64,000 nucleotides of DNA from Paenilisteria portnoyi (GCF_014322795.1 NZ_JAASTT010000015.1:21297-85296), one strand, 5' to 3'. Counted from the stretch's first letter, positions 9,650-18,273 are shown. Notes: a model not told the origin generated them from the letters alone. Program-made: numbers and translations.

Positions 9650-11324
9650 GAGGCTGCTGAAAAAGTGTATCGCATGAACTGTAGAAAACGATTTGCATCG
9701 TTTTCTATAGTTTTTCTTTTTTATAAGGACTTTATGGCCCAAATCTGAGATAATAGGTATAGAAAAAAGATGGGTGGTAAAAGCGATGTTACATTTTCAG
9801 GATGAATTAGATGTAAGTCCCTATTCAGAGTTGTATGATATTTTAGTGAAGGAAGATCACTTCCTTCGTAAGTTGAATAATCTTGTTGATTTTTCATTTA
9901 TTGTGGATGAAGTACGAGAAAACTATTGTTTAGATGATGGACGAAACGCTGTTAGCCCTATTCAAATGTTTAAATACCTTTTACTGAAAGTGATCTACGA
10001 TCTTTCAGATCGTGATTTAGTTGCACGAGCACACACCGACTTGTCCTTCAAATATTTTCTAGGTATTGCTCCAGAAGCCAATGTGATTCACTCTAGTACA
10101 CTAACCAAGTTTCGTCGCTTGCGTTTGAAAGACGAAACGCTCTTAGATATGCTTATCGGGAAATCGATTGATATTGCTAGTCAGCTAGGATTAATGAAAT
10201 CGACGACGATTATTGTGGATGTGACCCATACGAAATCTGCCTACAATGCTAAATCACCCATTGAAATTTTACGCGACCGTTCTAAAAATCTTCGCAAGAA
10301 AGTGTATCAAATAGACGCATCCATGAAAGATAAAATGCCACCAAAATATAACGGTTCTGAATGGGAACAGGAATTAGCTTATTCCAATGCCTTACTCCAC
10401 CAACTGAAAGAGCAGTCTACATTGGTGGCTGTCGCTAGTATTCAAGAGAGTATGAATCTATTAGAGGAAACAATTAGTGACGATTTAGAACATCGGAAAA
10501 GCCTTGTTGATCAGGATGCTCGGATTGGACATAAGACTTCTGACACTTCTTTCTTTGGCTACAAAACGCATATCGCAATGGATGATAATCGACTTGTGAC
10601 TGCTGCTGTTGTTACGACTGGCGAGAAGTCAGATGGAAAGTATCTATCGGATTTGGTTGAAAAATCGAAAGCCAATGGTGTGAACGTTCAAACGATTTTA
10701 GGTGATGCAGCTTAGACAATCTTACCTATGTAGAAGAAAAGGATATCACGCTTGTAGCGAAGCTGAATCCAAGTGTTTCTAAAGGTGGACGAAAAGAAGC
10801 CGATGGCTTTGAGTTTAATAAAGATGCAGATAGGATGGTCTGTCCAGCAGGAGAAATGGCAATTAGGAAAGCGAGACAAGGGAAGAAAAATCAGAAGAAG
10901 AATCAGAGGACAACGTATTACTTTGCGATAGAAAAATGTAAGGTTTGCCCCTTGCGTGAGGGCTGTTATAAAACCGAAGCCAAATCAAAAACCTATTCTA
11001 TTTCCATAAAATCAGACCTCCATCAAAAACAAATAAATTTTGAGAATACAGAGGAATTTAAAACCCTTGCTAGAAATCGATACATGATTGAGGCTAAAAA
11101 TAGTGAGATTAAAAACAGTCACGGTTTTTCGACCAGTAAAAGTGACGGGTTATTGGGCATGAATATACAAGCGGCGACTACGCTATTCGCAGTGAATATG
11201 AAAAGAATTATGACATTAATAGATGAAAATAAATAAGGTTTCTATCCGAATTATTGGATAGAAACCTTATTTATTTGGCTTCGCTCTGATTTATGCAAAA
11301 AATGCTTAGTTTTTCAGCAGCCTC
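9650..11324. mobile_element. IS1182-family insertion sequence (defective)
   Basis: 1675 bases with terminal inverted repeats beginning GAGGCTGCTGAAAAA, flanked by a perfect 9-base direct repeat AAATTAATT (9641-9649 and 11325-11333). Just inside the left end a hairpin (9674-9714, arms ACTGTAGAAAACGAT and its near complement) could block read-in. Just after the transposase a second strong hairpin (11234-11275) can end its transcript. The transposase is frameshifted, so the copy cannot move by itself. It sits in the loop of a transcription terminator, a target choice known for several elements of this family. Confidence 0.9.
9786..11236 (+). pseudogene. IS1182-family transposase, frameshifted
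   Basis: The first frame runs from ATG 9786 to a stop at 10715 and has the family N-terminus (SPIQMFKYLLLKVIYDLSDRDL) and DDE-type core segments such as IIVDVTHTKSA. The rest continues in another frame from about 10714 (DNLTYVEEKDITLVAKLNPS) to 11236, with the cysteine-rich CKVCPLREGCY and the ending ATTLFAVNMKRIM. At the junction ILGDAA should be followed by roughly four residues before DNL, so a small deletion of about ten bases shifted the frame. Both halves are otherwise well preserved, so the damage looks recent. Confidence 0.88.
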
Positions 11325-11374
11325 AAATTAATTCGAGGGCTCCATTGCAAACTTACTTTAAAGAAATCTATTCG

Positions 11375-11863
11375 TTAAATTGGGTTATTTGGATATTCAG
11401 CTAAATACTTTTCAATTATTCCTTGTAATTTCTCGTCCTGCGGTTTTTCGTTTAAGTATTTATATTTCCAAATAATCATTTGATCTGAAAAATCATAGTC
11501 TGTACTCGCCCAATCTGTATAATCATAATGTACATTCAATTTGCCAGCGCTCGTTAAGCTCATTGTAAACGAATACCAAAGTTCTTGCTCATATTTTTCG
11601 AATACTAAACGAAGAGCCTCACTTAAATCATATAATTCCATCTCATTATCATCAAACTTTTCAGTATTGATTTTATACTTAAAAGGAATTTCCAAACTAT
11701 ATTTAAACTCATTTAAGTTCTCTTCTTCATTATAATAGAAGTAAGTGCCTCCACCTGATTCCGAAATTTGAGCATAGAAATGGAAAGTTTCCCATCTTTC
11801 TGGAATCATTTCATTTACCTTTTCTGCAATTTCTCTGTATTTATTATTCATTTCTTGTTCCAT
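11375..11863 (-). CDS. YezG/DUF600-family immunity protein
   Basis: 162 residues, acidic and cytoplasmic. It carries the family pattern: an N-terminal helix MNNKYREIAEKVNEMIP, then ERWETFHFYAQISESGGGTYFYYN, a central acidic region and a C-terminal W-rich part with YDYTDW and IIWKYKYL. DUF600 (YezG) proteins bind and inhibit the C-terminal nuclease of YeeF-type toxins in Bacillus. The gene directly follows such a toxin and its start region overlaps the toxin's end, so co-expression and an immunity role are well supported. I chose the ATG giving the usual MEQEMNNKY start; GTG codons just upstream are possible. Its terminator is interrupted by the IS1182 copy. Confidence 0.85.
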   Translation of the reverse strand: MEQEMNNKYREIAEKVNEMIPERWETFHFYAQISESGGGTYFYYNEEENLNEFKYSLEIPFKYKINTEKFDDNEMELYDLSEALRLVFEKYEQELWYSFTMSLTSAGKLNVHYDYTDWASTDYDFSDQMIIWKYKYLNEKPQDEKLQGIIEKYLAEYPNNPI

Positions 11864-11870
11864 AGTCACA

Positions 11871-13619
11871 TTAACCACCTGCCTGATTTTTAATTATTTT
11901 CTTGAACATACCCTTACCTTCTATTTCATAAAAAACCTGGAATCTATCAGGTCTCAAAGAGTCACCTGAATATCGCGGCGTTATTTTGACAGTAACTTTT
12001 TTAGGAGGTATCTCTTTCAGTGCATTGGCCCACTGTTTCTCCATGTTATACCAAGTACCACCTGAACGATTTATTTGGCTATTTTGAGCTACCAAATTAT
12101 CAATATCACCAGGTCCATTAAACTGACTTCCGATAAGGTGCCCCCCATCGTCATCCGGTAACCTATATTCACGGCCTGCAATACGTTGCATCCCTTCGTT
12201 CCTATCTGCTGTTTTCAGAATGAGGCTACTCGCATCAACGTCTATAACTCGCCCCAAGTCATCTGTTGTATATTTATATCCGTCTTCCGTTACGTATCGT
12301 GTATTTGGCGCGAGTTCTTTCCTGCCGCCTTTTCCTTTAATGATGTGCTCACCATACGTAACTTCTTTAACCTTAGGCACATCAGCAAGTTTCTCGGCCG
12401 ATTCCCGCACTGCCCTACCAGCATTGGATGCAACATTGTCCGTATTTTTAAGAAAACTAGTGCTTACAGTTCCAAATCCCTCCGCAACTATGCGCTCCCC
12501 GCCAAAATTCAAATTTCGGATGTTATCTCCGAAATTCGTCGTTCTTTTCTTCAGGGCGGTCACACCTTCTTGCAAAGTATTTTTTGTTGAACTTGCTACA
12601 TCCCCCAATACTCTCGGAACATTTCGCATCCGCTCTGCACTTTCACGCAAAGCTTGTTTTCCCATCGAATCAATATTAGAAATTCCTTGTTTAGCTGTCT
12701 GTTTTAGGGTTAGCTTACTGCCCACTTGAGCGGCATCTAATGCCAGCCCACCAGCTTTTGTTGCTTGGCTAAATGCTCGGATTCCTTTCACACCTGGTAT
12801 AACATCCAGTAATGCAAAAGCTCCGCGTGTTGCTCGCTCTCCGCCATCCATTTCGCGACCTGTCAGCCAGTCTTTTCCGGATGCCGCACTACTTAATTCT
12901 AGTGTCCCATAGGCAACTCCGAGTGCCAATCCTGCCGGTGGGCACAAAATACTGACCCCAATTATGACTACTGCAATACCAATATCTCGCCAAAACTCTG
13001 TGTTTTGTTGGTCGTCTCGAATCGAATTATACTCAAACGCACGAGAACTGGATACCGCCGATTGATACTGATCATATGTAAACTTTTGGTCTGGATTTTG
13101 TTTACTATACTCGGCAAATTGTGCTTTCAAATTATCAGCAAAAAAATTATCACCTGCCATGATGTCTTTCAAATTAATCTTATCTTTTTTGACTTCTGTT
13201 GTTGCTGGACTCATGCCATAATTATAGGCGCCGGTTGAAATAATCTGTGTTGCGCCAATGGTGTTTTTAGTCTCATAGTTTTCAATAGATAAGCCTTCCA
13301 TTTTTTCCACGAATTTATCAATATCTTTATAAAATGGCTCATCAATGACTCGTTCAACCATGCCCCCTGCATTACTTGCATAATCGTGAAGCACTTCCAT
13401 TTTTTCAAACATACTCTGATACGTGCTTTCTTTATCTGTAAAAGAGAAAGAAATAACACCATCGCTATCATCCTTCTGGATGTCGCGCTGTATATCTTCA
13501 AAATTTTTATTTATTTTCTTTAAATGATCTGTAACACCTTTTCCCCAGCCTAGGCCAATCAATGATTTAAGTGCATTTTCAGACTTATCCCATTCGCCCT
13601 CTCTATATTTCACATCCAT
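11871..13619 (-). CDS. YeeF-like polymorphic toxin with nuclease domain
   Basis: 582 residues in three parts. Residues 1-210 are helical and hydrophilic, as in T7SS-delivered toxins, but shorter than a full LXG domain. Residues about 225-300 contain a hydrophobic segment (IAVVIIGVSILCPPAGLALGV) and a pre-toxin PT-TG-like region with DWLTGREMDGGERATRGAF. The last ~110 residues contain DDDGGHLIGSQFNGPGDIDN and later GGTWYNMEKQWANAL, the pattern of non-specific DNA/RNA endonucleases of the YeeF type with the catalytic histidine in GGH. It probably kills neighbouring cells by degrading nucleic acid and is paired with the immunity gene downstream. An extended -10 promoter precedes it. No secretion-machine genes are in this window. 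Confidence 0.83.
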   Translation of the reverse strand: MDVKYREGEWDKSENALKSLIGLGWGKGVTDHLKKINKNFEDIQRDIQKDDSDGVISFSFTDKESTYQSMFEKMEVLHDYASNAGGMVERVIDEPFYKDIDKFVEKMEGLSIENYETKNTIGATQIISTGAYNYGMSPATTEVKKDKINLKDIMAGDNFFADNLKAQFAEYSKQNPDQKFTYDQYQSAVSSSRAFEYNSIRDDQQNTEFWRDIGIAVVIIGVSILCPPAGLALGVAYGTLELSSAASGKDWLTGREMDGGERATRGAFALLDVIPGVKGIRAFSQATKAGGLALDAAQVGSKLTLKQTAKQGISNIDSMGKQALRESAERMRNVPRVLGDVASSTKNTLQEGVTALKKRTTNFGDNIRNLNFGGERIVAEGFGTVSTSFLKNTDNVASNAGRAVRESAEKLADVPKVKEVTYGEHIIKGKGGRKELAPNTRYVTEDGYKYTTDDLGRVIDVDASSLILKTADRNEGMQRIAGREYRLPDDDGGHLIGSQFNGPGDIDNLVAQNSQINRSGGTWYNMEKQWANALKEIPPKKVTVKITPRYSGDSLRPDRFQVFYEIEGKGMFKKIIKNQAGG

Positions 13620-13654
13620 ATTTGACTTCTCGCCCCCATCTCCCTAAATTTAGT

Positions 13655-13688
13655 ATTCCATGCCAATAATTATAACATACGCATCCCA
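13655..13688 (-). promoter_or_regulatory. extended -10 promoter of the toxin-immunity operon
   Basis: On the minus strand TGTTATAAT is an extended -10 element (TGnTATAAT) about 40-50 bases before the toxin start. A weak TTATTG lies 18 bases upstream of the -10. Confidence 0.5.
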
Positions 13689-13695
13689 TGAACAA

Positions 13696-13730
13696 TAAAA
13701 AAAGCTCCCGATAAACTTAAATCGAGAGCT
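13696..13730 (-). terminator. terminator upstream of toxin operon
   Basis: Hairpin arms AGCTCCCGAT and ATCGAGAGCT with a T-run on the minus-strand 3' side. It ends transcription coming from the decayed gene at 13.74-13.96 kb. Confidence 0.78.
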
Positions 13731-13736
13731 TCTATT

Positions 13737-13960
13737 ACTATTTTTTCAACTCCAAATGTTTATCCGCCGTAATGATATAGAATGCCTTACCTTCATAACA
13801 ACACTTTATTCCCAAATCTGCGATATCCAGAAACCGAGTTCGCAAATGCTGTAAAGCCAACTTTTAGTGTAAGAGGTAACCAATCAGTATCTACAAATTG
13901 ATTATTTACATAGTTTCTCATATTCTATCCACAGGCTTGCGATAGCCCTACATACAAATC
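13737..13960 (-). pseudogene. gene remnant, frameshifted
   Basis: Read leftward, one frame encodes FVDTDWLPLTLKVGFTAF and then SVSGYRRFGNKVLL before a stop. An overlapping frame encodes CYEGKAFYIITADKHLELKK and stops just before a terminator. The WLPLTL...YRRFGNKV pattern resembles C-terminal domains of phage tail or baseplate-type proteins (from memory of such sequences, unverified). The two frames suggest a frameshifted 3' end of a lost gene. Nothing further upstream to 14.1 kb looks coding. Confidence 0.35.
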
Positions 13961-14122
13961 GTGCGTCTTATGGTTATCAAAACTCTGCATGATTCCGTGC
14001 CAAGATACTTGCATATCAATTCATCGAATATTTTGATATTTATGTAGGCTAAAAAAGGCATGCGCTGTTGAATTCCTAGCTCATACCTCTCGATATTTCA
14101 CCCCAACAATTGACATAGAGCC

Positions 14123-14155
14123 AAAAAAACCGACAGAGCATCACGCCCCATCGGT
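14123..14155 (-). terminator. catalase terminator
   Basis: Ten-base-pair hairpin (arms ACCGACAGAG and CCCCATCGGT, with G-T pairs in the transcript) followed on the minus strand by a run of T, just after the catalase stop. Confidence 0.82.
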
Positions 14156-14165
14156 CCATCCTATA

Positions 14166-15626
14166 TTATTTCAAATCAGCAATATGTTTCTCCAATTCAA
14201 CACCAGTTCCTTTTGCTACGCGTTCTGCAAATACCGGCTCCACTTGATAGAAATTGCGCAGGTTACGGATTTTGATATCCTCACGAACGCCTTCCCAATC
14301 ACCAACAATATTGTTCACTAGCGCATCACGTTCGCCGTCAGAATAACGGTTCCAAACTTCGCGCGCATGGCCAAAGTTATTCGGTTTCTCTTGCTCCAAA
14401 CGACCAACTTTACCAGCAATCAAATCTTGCTCATCTTCCACATAACGTGGCGTCTCTTTTGGCGTCGTATCATAACTATTTGGCTCATAGTTAATCGAGC
14501 TCGTTTGCTGCTTGAACGGCATAGCGCCATCACGCTGATTGTTATTCACATCCACTTTTGGACTATTAATCGGCAATTGCAAGTAGTTCGGACCAACGCG
14601 GTGACGCTGCGTATCCGAATACGAGAACAGACGACCTTGCAACATACGATCCTCCGACGGCAAAATTCCAGGTACAAGTACGCCAGGATTGAAACCAACC
14701 GATTCCGTTTCCGCAAAAATGTTCTCCGGATTGCGATTCAACACCATTGTCCCAACGTGCTCATACGGGAAAACATCCTCAAACCAATCTTTCGTCGCAT
14801 CAAGCGGGTTGAAATCATAGTTATCGATGTCAGCAGGGTCAAGCACTTGAATGTAAAGCTCCCACTCAGGGAAATCACCGTTTTCAATCGCTTCATAAAG
14901 ATCGCGAGTCGCATGGCTAAACTCTTTCGCTTGGATTTGCGCCGCTTGGTCCGTCGAAAGGTTCACGATACCCTCTTTTGGCACCCAACGCATTTTGATG
15001 TAAACCGTTTTGCCCTCTTCATTTGTCCATTTAAAAGCATGAACACTCGAACCACGAATTTGGCGGAACGAAGCAGGAATACCCTCATCACTAAATAGGT
15101 ATGTAATCATCGTCGTAGCCTCAGGAGTCAAGCTGAAAAAGTCCCAATAACGGTTCGCATCTTGCATATTTGTACTTGGATCTGGCTTCAAAGAATGAAT
15201 AACATCCGGGAATTTAATCGCATCACGAATAAAGAATACAGGCAAGTTATTACCAACAAAATCGTAATTTCCCTCTTCCGTGTAAAATTTAACCGCAAAA
15301 CCACGTGGATCACGCAACGTTTCAGGAGAATGTAAGCCATGAATTACAGTAGAAAAACGAGCGAAAACCTCTGTCTCTTGCCCTTCTTCTTGTAAAAATG
15401 CAGCTTTCGTGTATTTCTTCATACTATTCTTAACTGTAAATACGCCATGCGCACCGATTCCACGAGCATGTACGACACGTTCCGGAACACGTTCACGATC
15501 AAAATGGGCTAGCTTCTCGATTAACACGTAATCTTCCAATAATGTAGGACCACGATGCCCAGCCGTCATTGAATTCTGATTATCACCGATTGGAACACCT
15601 TGGTTTGTTGTTAGTTTTTTTGTCAT
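14166..15626 (-). CDS. katA: catalase
   Basis: 486 residues, the small-subunit monofunctional haem catalase class that converts hydrogen peroxide to water and oxygen in the cytoplasm. Visible landmarks are the distal histidine region FDRERVPERVVHARGIGAHG, the conserved FARFSTV and DPRGFAVKFYTEEG, the distal-side asparagine in DFVGNNLPVFFIRD, and the proximal haem-ligand motif RLFSYSDTQRHRVG with Tyr. The start chosen is the ATG after CGGAGG; a GTG six bases earlier is possible. A perfect PerR box overlaps the promoter, so peroxide induction is expected. A terminator follows directly and the gene is monocistronic. Confidence 0.96.
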   Translation of the reverse strand: MTKKLTTNQGVPIGDNQNSMTAGHRGPTLLEDYVLIEKLAHFDRERVPERVVHARGIGAHGVFTVKNSMKKYTKAAFLQEEGQETEVFARFSTVIHGLHSPETLRDPRGFAVKFYTEEGNYDFVGNNLPVFFIRDAIKFPDVIHSLKPDPSTNMQDANRYWDFFSLTPEATTMITYLFSDEGIPASFRQIRGSSVHAFKWTNEEGKTVYIKMRWVPKEGIVNLSTDQAAQIQAKEFSHATRDLYEAIENGDFPEWELYIQVLDPADIDNYDFNPLDATKDWFEDVFPYEHVGTMVLNRNPENIFAETESVGFNPGVLVPGILPSEDRMLQGRLFSYSDTQRHRVGPNYLQLPINSPKVDVNNNQRDGAMPFKQQTSSINYEPNSYDTTPKETPRYVEDEQDLIAGKVGRLEQEKPNNFGHAREVWNRYSDGERDALVNNIVGDWEGVREDIKIRNLRNFYQVEPVFAERVAKGTGVELEKHIADLK

Positions 15627-15644
15627 ACACACATACCTCCGTTT

Positions 15645-15659
15645 TTATAATTATTATAA
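15645..15659. promoter_or_regulatory. PerR box over the catalase promoter
   Basis: TTATAATTATTATAA is an exact match to the PerR consensus TTATAATNATTATAA. On the catalase strand its TATAAT also forms the probable -10 element, so bound PerR would block RNA polymerase until peroxide inactivates it. Confidence 0.92.
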
Positions 15660-15819
15660 AGTAATACTAACTCCATTCTACAAAACATATGCTCGGAAAA
15701 CAACTATTTGCGCTTACAAATCCCAATTCATCGCCAATCACCCATTCAAAAAAGTATGATCGTATACCCATAAATACGCCTGGTCACCTACCTTTGATTC
15801 AAAAAGAATAAATATAACT

Positions 15820-16208
15820 AAGAAAGCGTAATCAATCGTATTCGTTCATACTTTATTCGATTTTTATCCACACAACTGTCACCCCTAAATGGCGGCGCTA
15901 AATCAACACAACTAATCAAAACAGCTAAATCCGTGATTGATTTTAAAGATGTAGCCAACGTAAACTTGAAATCAAACAATGCAAAAGGTAACATTTTCAG
16001 CGTAAGCGCAGGTAGTCTCGTGCAATTCAACACACCACAAACACTAACGCTAGGCACAAAAACAACAGACGCAATCTACACAGCAACAAACCTACGCGCA
16101 TTCCTGTCCGGATCTGGAACCAATCTATCCGTTCAATCATTCGCTGGCGATAACTCCATCGTTACGTATGACTTCAAAACAATGGGCTCTTTCAAATTAA
16201 CAAAATAA
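15820..16208 (+). pseudogene. orphan C-terminal ORF, probable remnant
   Basis: An open frame from about 15820 to the stop at 16208 has no ATG with a ribosome site near its beginning. The translated part is Ser/Thr/Asn-rich, with LNGGAKSTQLIKTAKS, then VNLKSNNAKGNIFSVSAG and a beta-rich ending DFKTMGSFKLTK. It looks like the C-terminus of a secreted or surface protein whose front part has been lost. A GTG at about 15930 could start a 91-residue peptide, but no Shine-Dalgarno sequence supports it. I do not recognise the family. Confidence 0.35.
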
Positions 16209-16270
16209 GGATGACCTTGCACTTGGCGTGAAATCATGCTATTCTAAAGATAATTCATATTCTCGTTCCC

Positions 16271-16384
16271 GATAAGGGGAGTAGCAGTAATAGTAGAGTC
16301 GTCAGTACGGGGCAACCCCGGCTCTACTAGCAATGATATCATTGTTTGCGAGACCTTACGTTTCTTACGTAAGGTCTTTTTTGC
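16271..16384 (+). ncRNA. yybP-ykoY manganese riboswitch with terminator
   Basis: The segment has the hallmark blocks of the yybP-ykoY class: GGGGAGTAGC near the 5' end, TAGAGTCGTCAGTACGGGG, the paired CCCCGGCTCTACTA, and GCGAGACCTT at the 3' end. The last of these also forms the left arm of a terminator hairpin (GACCTTACG and CGTAAGGTC, 16352-16376) followed by six T. In this class Mn2+ binding stabilises the aptamer's closing stem and frees the downstream gene from termination. The downstream gene here, 16437-16721, is not a recognised Mn exporter. Confidence 0.93.
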
Positions 16385-16436
16385 GTACTTTTTGGGAACC
16401 GCAGTCTATGAAAATCGCACAAAAGGAGACGATAGT

Positions 16437-16721
16437 ATGGCTTTATTCGATTTTTTGAAAGATATGGCAACAGAAAAAGTAACAGATTTACTCGGCGGTG
16501 CAGGTGACGTCGTCGATCAAGTAACAGGCGGCGCAACAGATCTCACAGAACAAGCACAAAACTTAACAGAACAAATCAATCCCGAAGAAATCACAGGCCA
16601 AATTAGCGAACAAGCTGGCGGCCTCGTTGACCAAGTAACAGAAAACGCAAACGTCACAGAATCGCTTGGTGATGTTGGAAATATCGTAAGTGGAATTAAA
16701 GATTTGTTTGGTGGAAAGTAA
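16437..16721 (+). CDS. small soluble protein under Mn riboswitch
   Basis: 94 residues from the ATG preceded by AAAAGGAGACG. The sequence is acidic and low in complexity: MALFDFLKDMATEKV, then glycine-punctuated amphipathic helices with VDQVTGG, LTEQAQNLTEQINPEE, GLVDQVTENANV and a final IKDLFGGK. No membrane span, no metal-binding Cys/His cluster, no signal peptide. Related small proteins annotated only as hypothetical occur in Firmicutes (recollection, not checked). It is the only gene between the riboswitch terminator and its own terminator, so manganese should switch it on. A role in manganese stress or chaperoning is inference only. Confidence 0.8.
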   Translation: MALFDFLKDMATEKVTDLLGGAGDVVDQVTGGATDLTEQAQNLTEQINPEEITGQISEQAGGLVDQVTENANVTESLGDVGNIVSGIKDLFGGK

Positions 16722-16739
16722 TATTTTCATTAGAGAAAG

Positions 16740-16779
16740 CCAAGATAGCTACCTGAAAGTCGGTAGTGTCTTGGTTTTT
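16740..16779 (+). terminator. terminator of the riboswitch-controlled gene
   Basis: Hairpin with CCAAGA...GCTACC and GGTAGTGTCTTGG followed by five T, 20 bases after the stop codon. Confidence 0.83.
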
Positions 16780-16913
16780 CGTGGTTTAATTTTAAATGAC
16801 TTTTTGAATAAATATATACAAAATAACTAGTTTTTACATAAATTTGACATGGATTAAATGTTATAGTACTATACTTTGAACAGTAATACATAAAAAGAAA
16901 GGATGAAACAGCT

Positions 16914-17171
16914 ATGAAAATAACTATTTCCAAAATAATCTCCAGTATTTTTCTAGTTGTATACGCTATCCTCTTTATAAATATAACGTATAGCATTATT
17001 CAAACACAAGAAGGCTTTGCTTACCCTATTTGGATTCAAATCCTACTTGCTCTCTCCTTTTTAGCGGTAGCATTGCTAAATTTTACTCAAAAGTGTTACA
17101 TTCTTGGCGGCGTCTTAACAAGCGCGGTTCTCATGCTTGGAATTAGCATTGTTATTACTTCCGTTGCATAA
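16914..17171 (+). CDS. small membrane protein
   Basis: 85 residues starting at ATG after AAAGGATG. Three hydrophobic segments cover nearly the whole chain: residues about 6-26, 37-58 and 61-83. The short loops contain QTQEGFAYPIW and TQKCYILGG. I recognise no family. It is preceded by an AT-rich region with TTGACA-like and TATACT elements near 16850-16875 and followed by a strong hairpin, so it is likely an independent transcription unit. Membrane location is inferred from hydropathy. Confidence 0.65.
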   Translation: MKITISKIISSIFLVVYAILFINITYSIIQTQEGFAYPIWIQILLALSFLAVALLNFTQKCYILGGVLTSAVLMLGISIVITSVA

Positions 17172-17220
17172 TAAAAGCGTTGAATGAACCGCTCAGGCTA
17201 CTCATTCAACGCTTTTATTT
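17171..17220. terminator. bidirectional terminator
   Basis: Fifteen-base-pair hairpin (AAAAGCGTTGAATGA and its complement) between the small membrane protein and the convergent DUF951 gene, with T-runs on both sides. Confidence 0.88.
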
Positions 17221-17410
17221 ACTCAGCTCTCTCCAAAACCCGCTTCACTTTCTTCGTGAACTCGCGTCTTGGAATCATCACACTGTGTCCGCAACCTTCG
17301 CACTTAATCCGAATATCCATACCTAGTCGAATAATACGCCAACGATTGGTACCACACGGATGCTGCTTCTTCATTTCGACAATATCATTTAAATTAAAAG
17401 TCTGTTCCAT
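17219..17410 (-). CDS. DUF951 family protein (YyzM-like)
   Basis: 63 residues. Family landmarks are EMKKQHPCGTNRWRIIRLG and DIRIKCEGCGHSVMIPRREF, with Cys-x2-Cys plus a further Cys that could bind zinc. Proteins of this family accompany parB near the chromosome origin in Firmicutes and have no assigned function. The gene begins five bases after the parB stop codon, so it belongs to the parA-parB operon. A strong shared terminator follows. Confidence 0.88.
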   Translation of the reverse strand: MEQTFNLNDIVEMKKQHPCGTNRWRIIRLGMDIRIKCEGCGHSVMIPRREFTKKVKRVLERAE

Positions 17411-17415
17411 ACGCC

Positions 17416-18273
17416 TTAATCCTCATCAAACTGAACGTCTAAAATTTCTAAAATACGCCCCAAATCATCCTCAGATAAAAATTCAATCTCAATTTTACCT
17501 TTGTTGTCATGACGCTTAATAGAAACTGCTGTTCCGAATTTATCACGTAATTGTGATTCACTCTCTTTGATAAAAACTGGGATTTTATCCTGTTTTTTAG
17601 GTGTTTCACGTGAAACATTGTTATTCAAATCCCCAACTAATTTCTCCAATTGGCGAACCGTCAAGCCTTCTGCCACAGCCTTTTTAGCAACTGGTTTGAT
17701 GTTCTTCTTATCTTTCAATCCGAGTAAGGCACGCGCATGTCCCATCGATAACGAACCATCACGGAGCATCACCTGAACTTCTGCTGGCAATGAAAGTAAA
17801 CGTACCATGTTCGCGATATAAGGACGGCTTTTACCTAGACGATCAGCCAATTTTGCTTGCGTCATATCCAAGTTCTTCATTAGTAAATCATAGGATTCCG
17901 CTTCTTCAAGCACCGATAAATCCTCACGCTGTAAATTCTCCAAAACTGCTAACTCCATCATTTCGCGGTCATCTAACGTACGTACAACAGCTGGAATTGC
18001 CTCTAATCCGGCTTCTTTCGCTGCACGGAATCTGCGTTCGCCGACAACCAGTTCATACCCTTTCGCCTCTGATCGACGTAAGATAACTGGTTGCAAAATA
18101 CCGTGAAGCTTGATAGAATCGCGTAATTCGCGAAGTGCTGTAGGATCGAATGTTTTACGTGGTTGATATGGATTCGGGCGAATTTCGCTAACAGGGATGC
18201 TTTGTACAGCTTCCTCATTCTGATCGACATTGTTGAACAGCGCGCTAATTCCTTTTCCTAATCCTTTAGCCAT
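17416..18273 (-). CDS. parB: chromosome partitioning protein ParB (Spo0J)
   Basis: 285 residues. It starts MAKGLGKGISALF and continues with the CTPase/ParB_N fold: IRPNPYQPRKTFD, then LVVGERRFRAAKEAGL (the GERRFRA motif that binds CTP) and ENLQREDLSVLEEAESY. The helix-turn-helix is TQAKLADRLGKSRPYIANMVRLL, which reads parS, and a C-terminal dimerisation domain follows. ParB loads on parS, slides as a CTP-gated clamp and recruits SMC. The ATG overlaps the last codons of parA by eight bases. A perfect parS lies inside the gene at 17602. Confidence 0.97.
   Translation of the reverse strand: MAKGLGKGISALFNNVDQNEEAVQSIPVSEIRPNPYQPRKTFDPTALRELRDSIKLHGILQPVILRRSEAKGYELVVGERRFRAAKEAGLEAIPAVVRTLDDREMMELAVLENLQREDLSVLEEAESYDLLMKNLDMTQAKLADRLGKSRPYIANMVRLLSLPAEVQVMLRDGSLSMGHARALLGLKDKKNIKPVAKKAVAEGLTVRQLEKLVGDLNNNVSRETPKKQDKIPVFIKESESQLRDKFGTAVSIKRHDNKGKIEIEFLSEDDLGRILEILDVQFDED
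17602..17617. promoter_or_regulatory. parS site (perfect)
   Basis: Exact TGTTTCACGTGAAACA inside parB, as also found inside spo0J of Bacillus subtilis. Confidence 0.94.

Noticed and set aside
13960..14122. Further coding remnant before the catalase terminator
   Set aside because: No frame longer than about 30 codons with plausible composition on either strand.
14367..15098. 243-codon plus-strand ORF opposite catalase
   Set aside because: Arg/Ile-rich antisense translation of a highly conserved gene.
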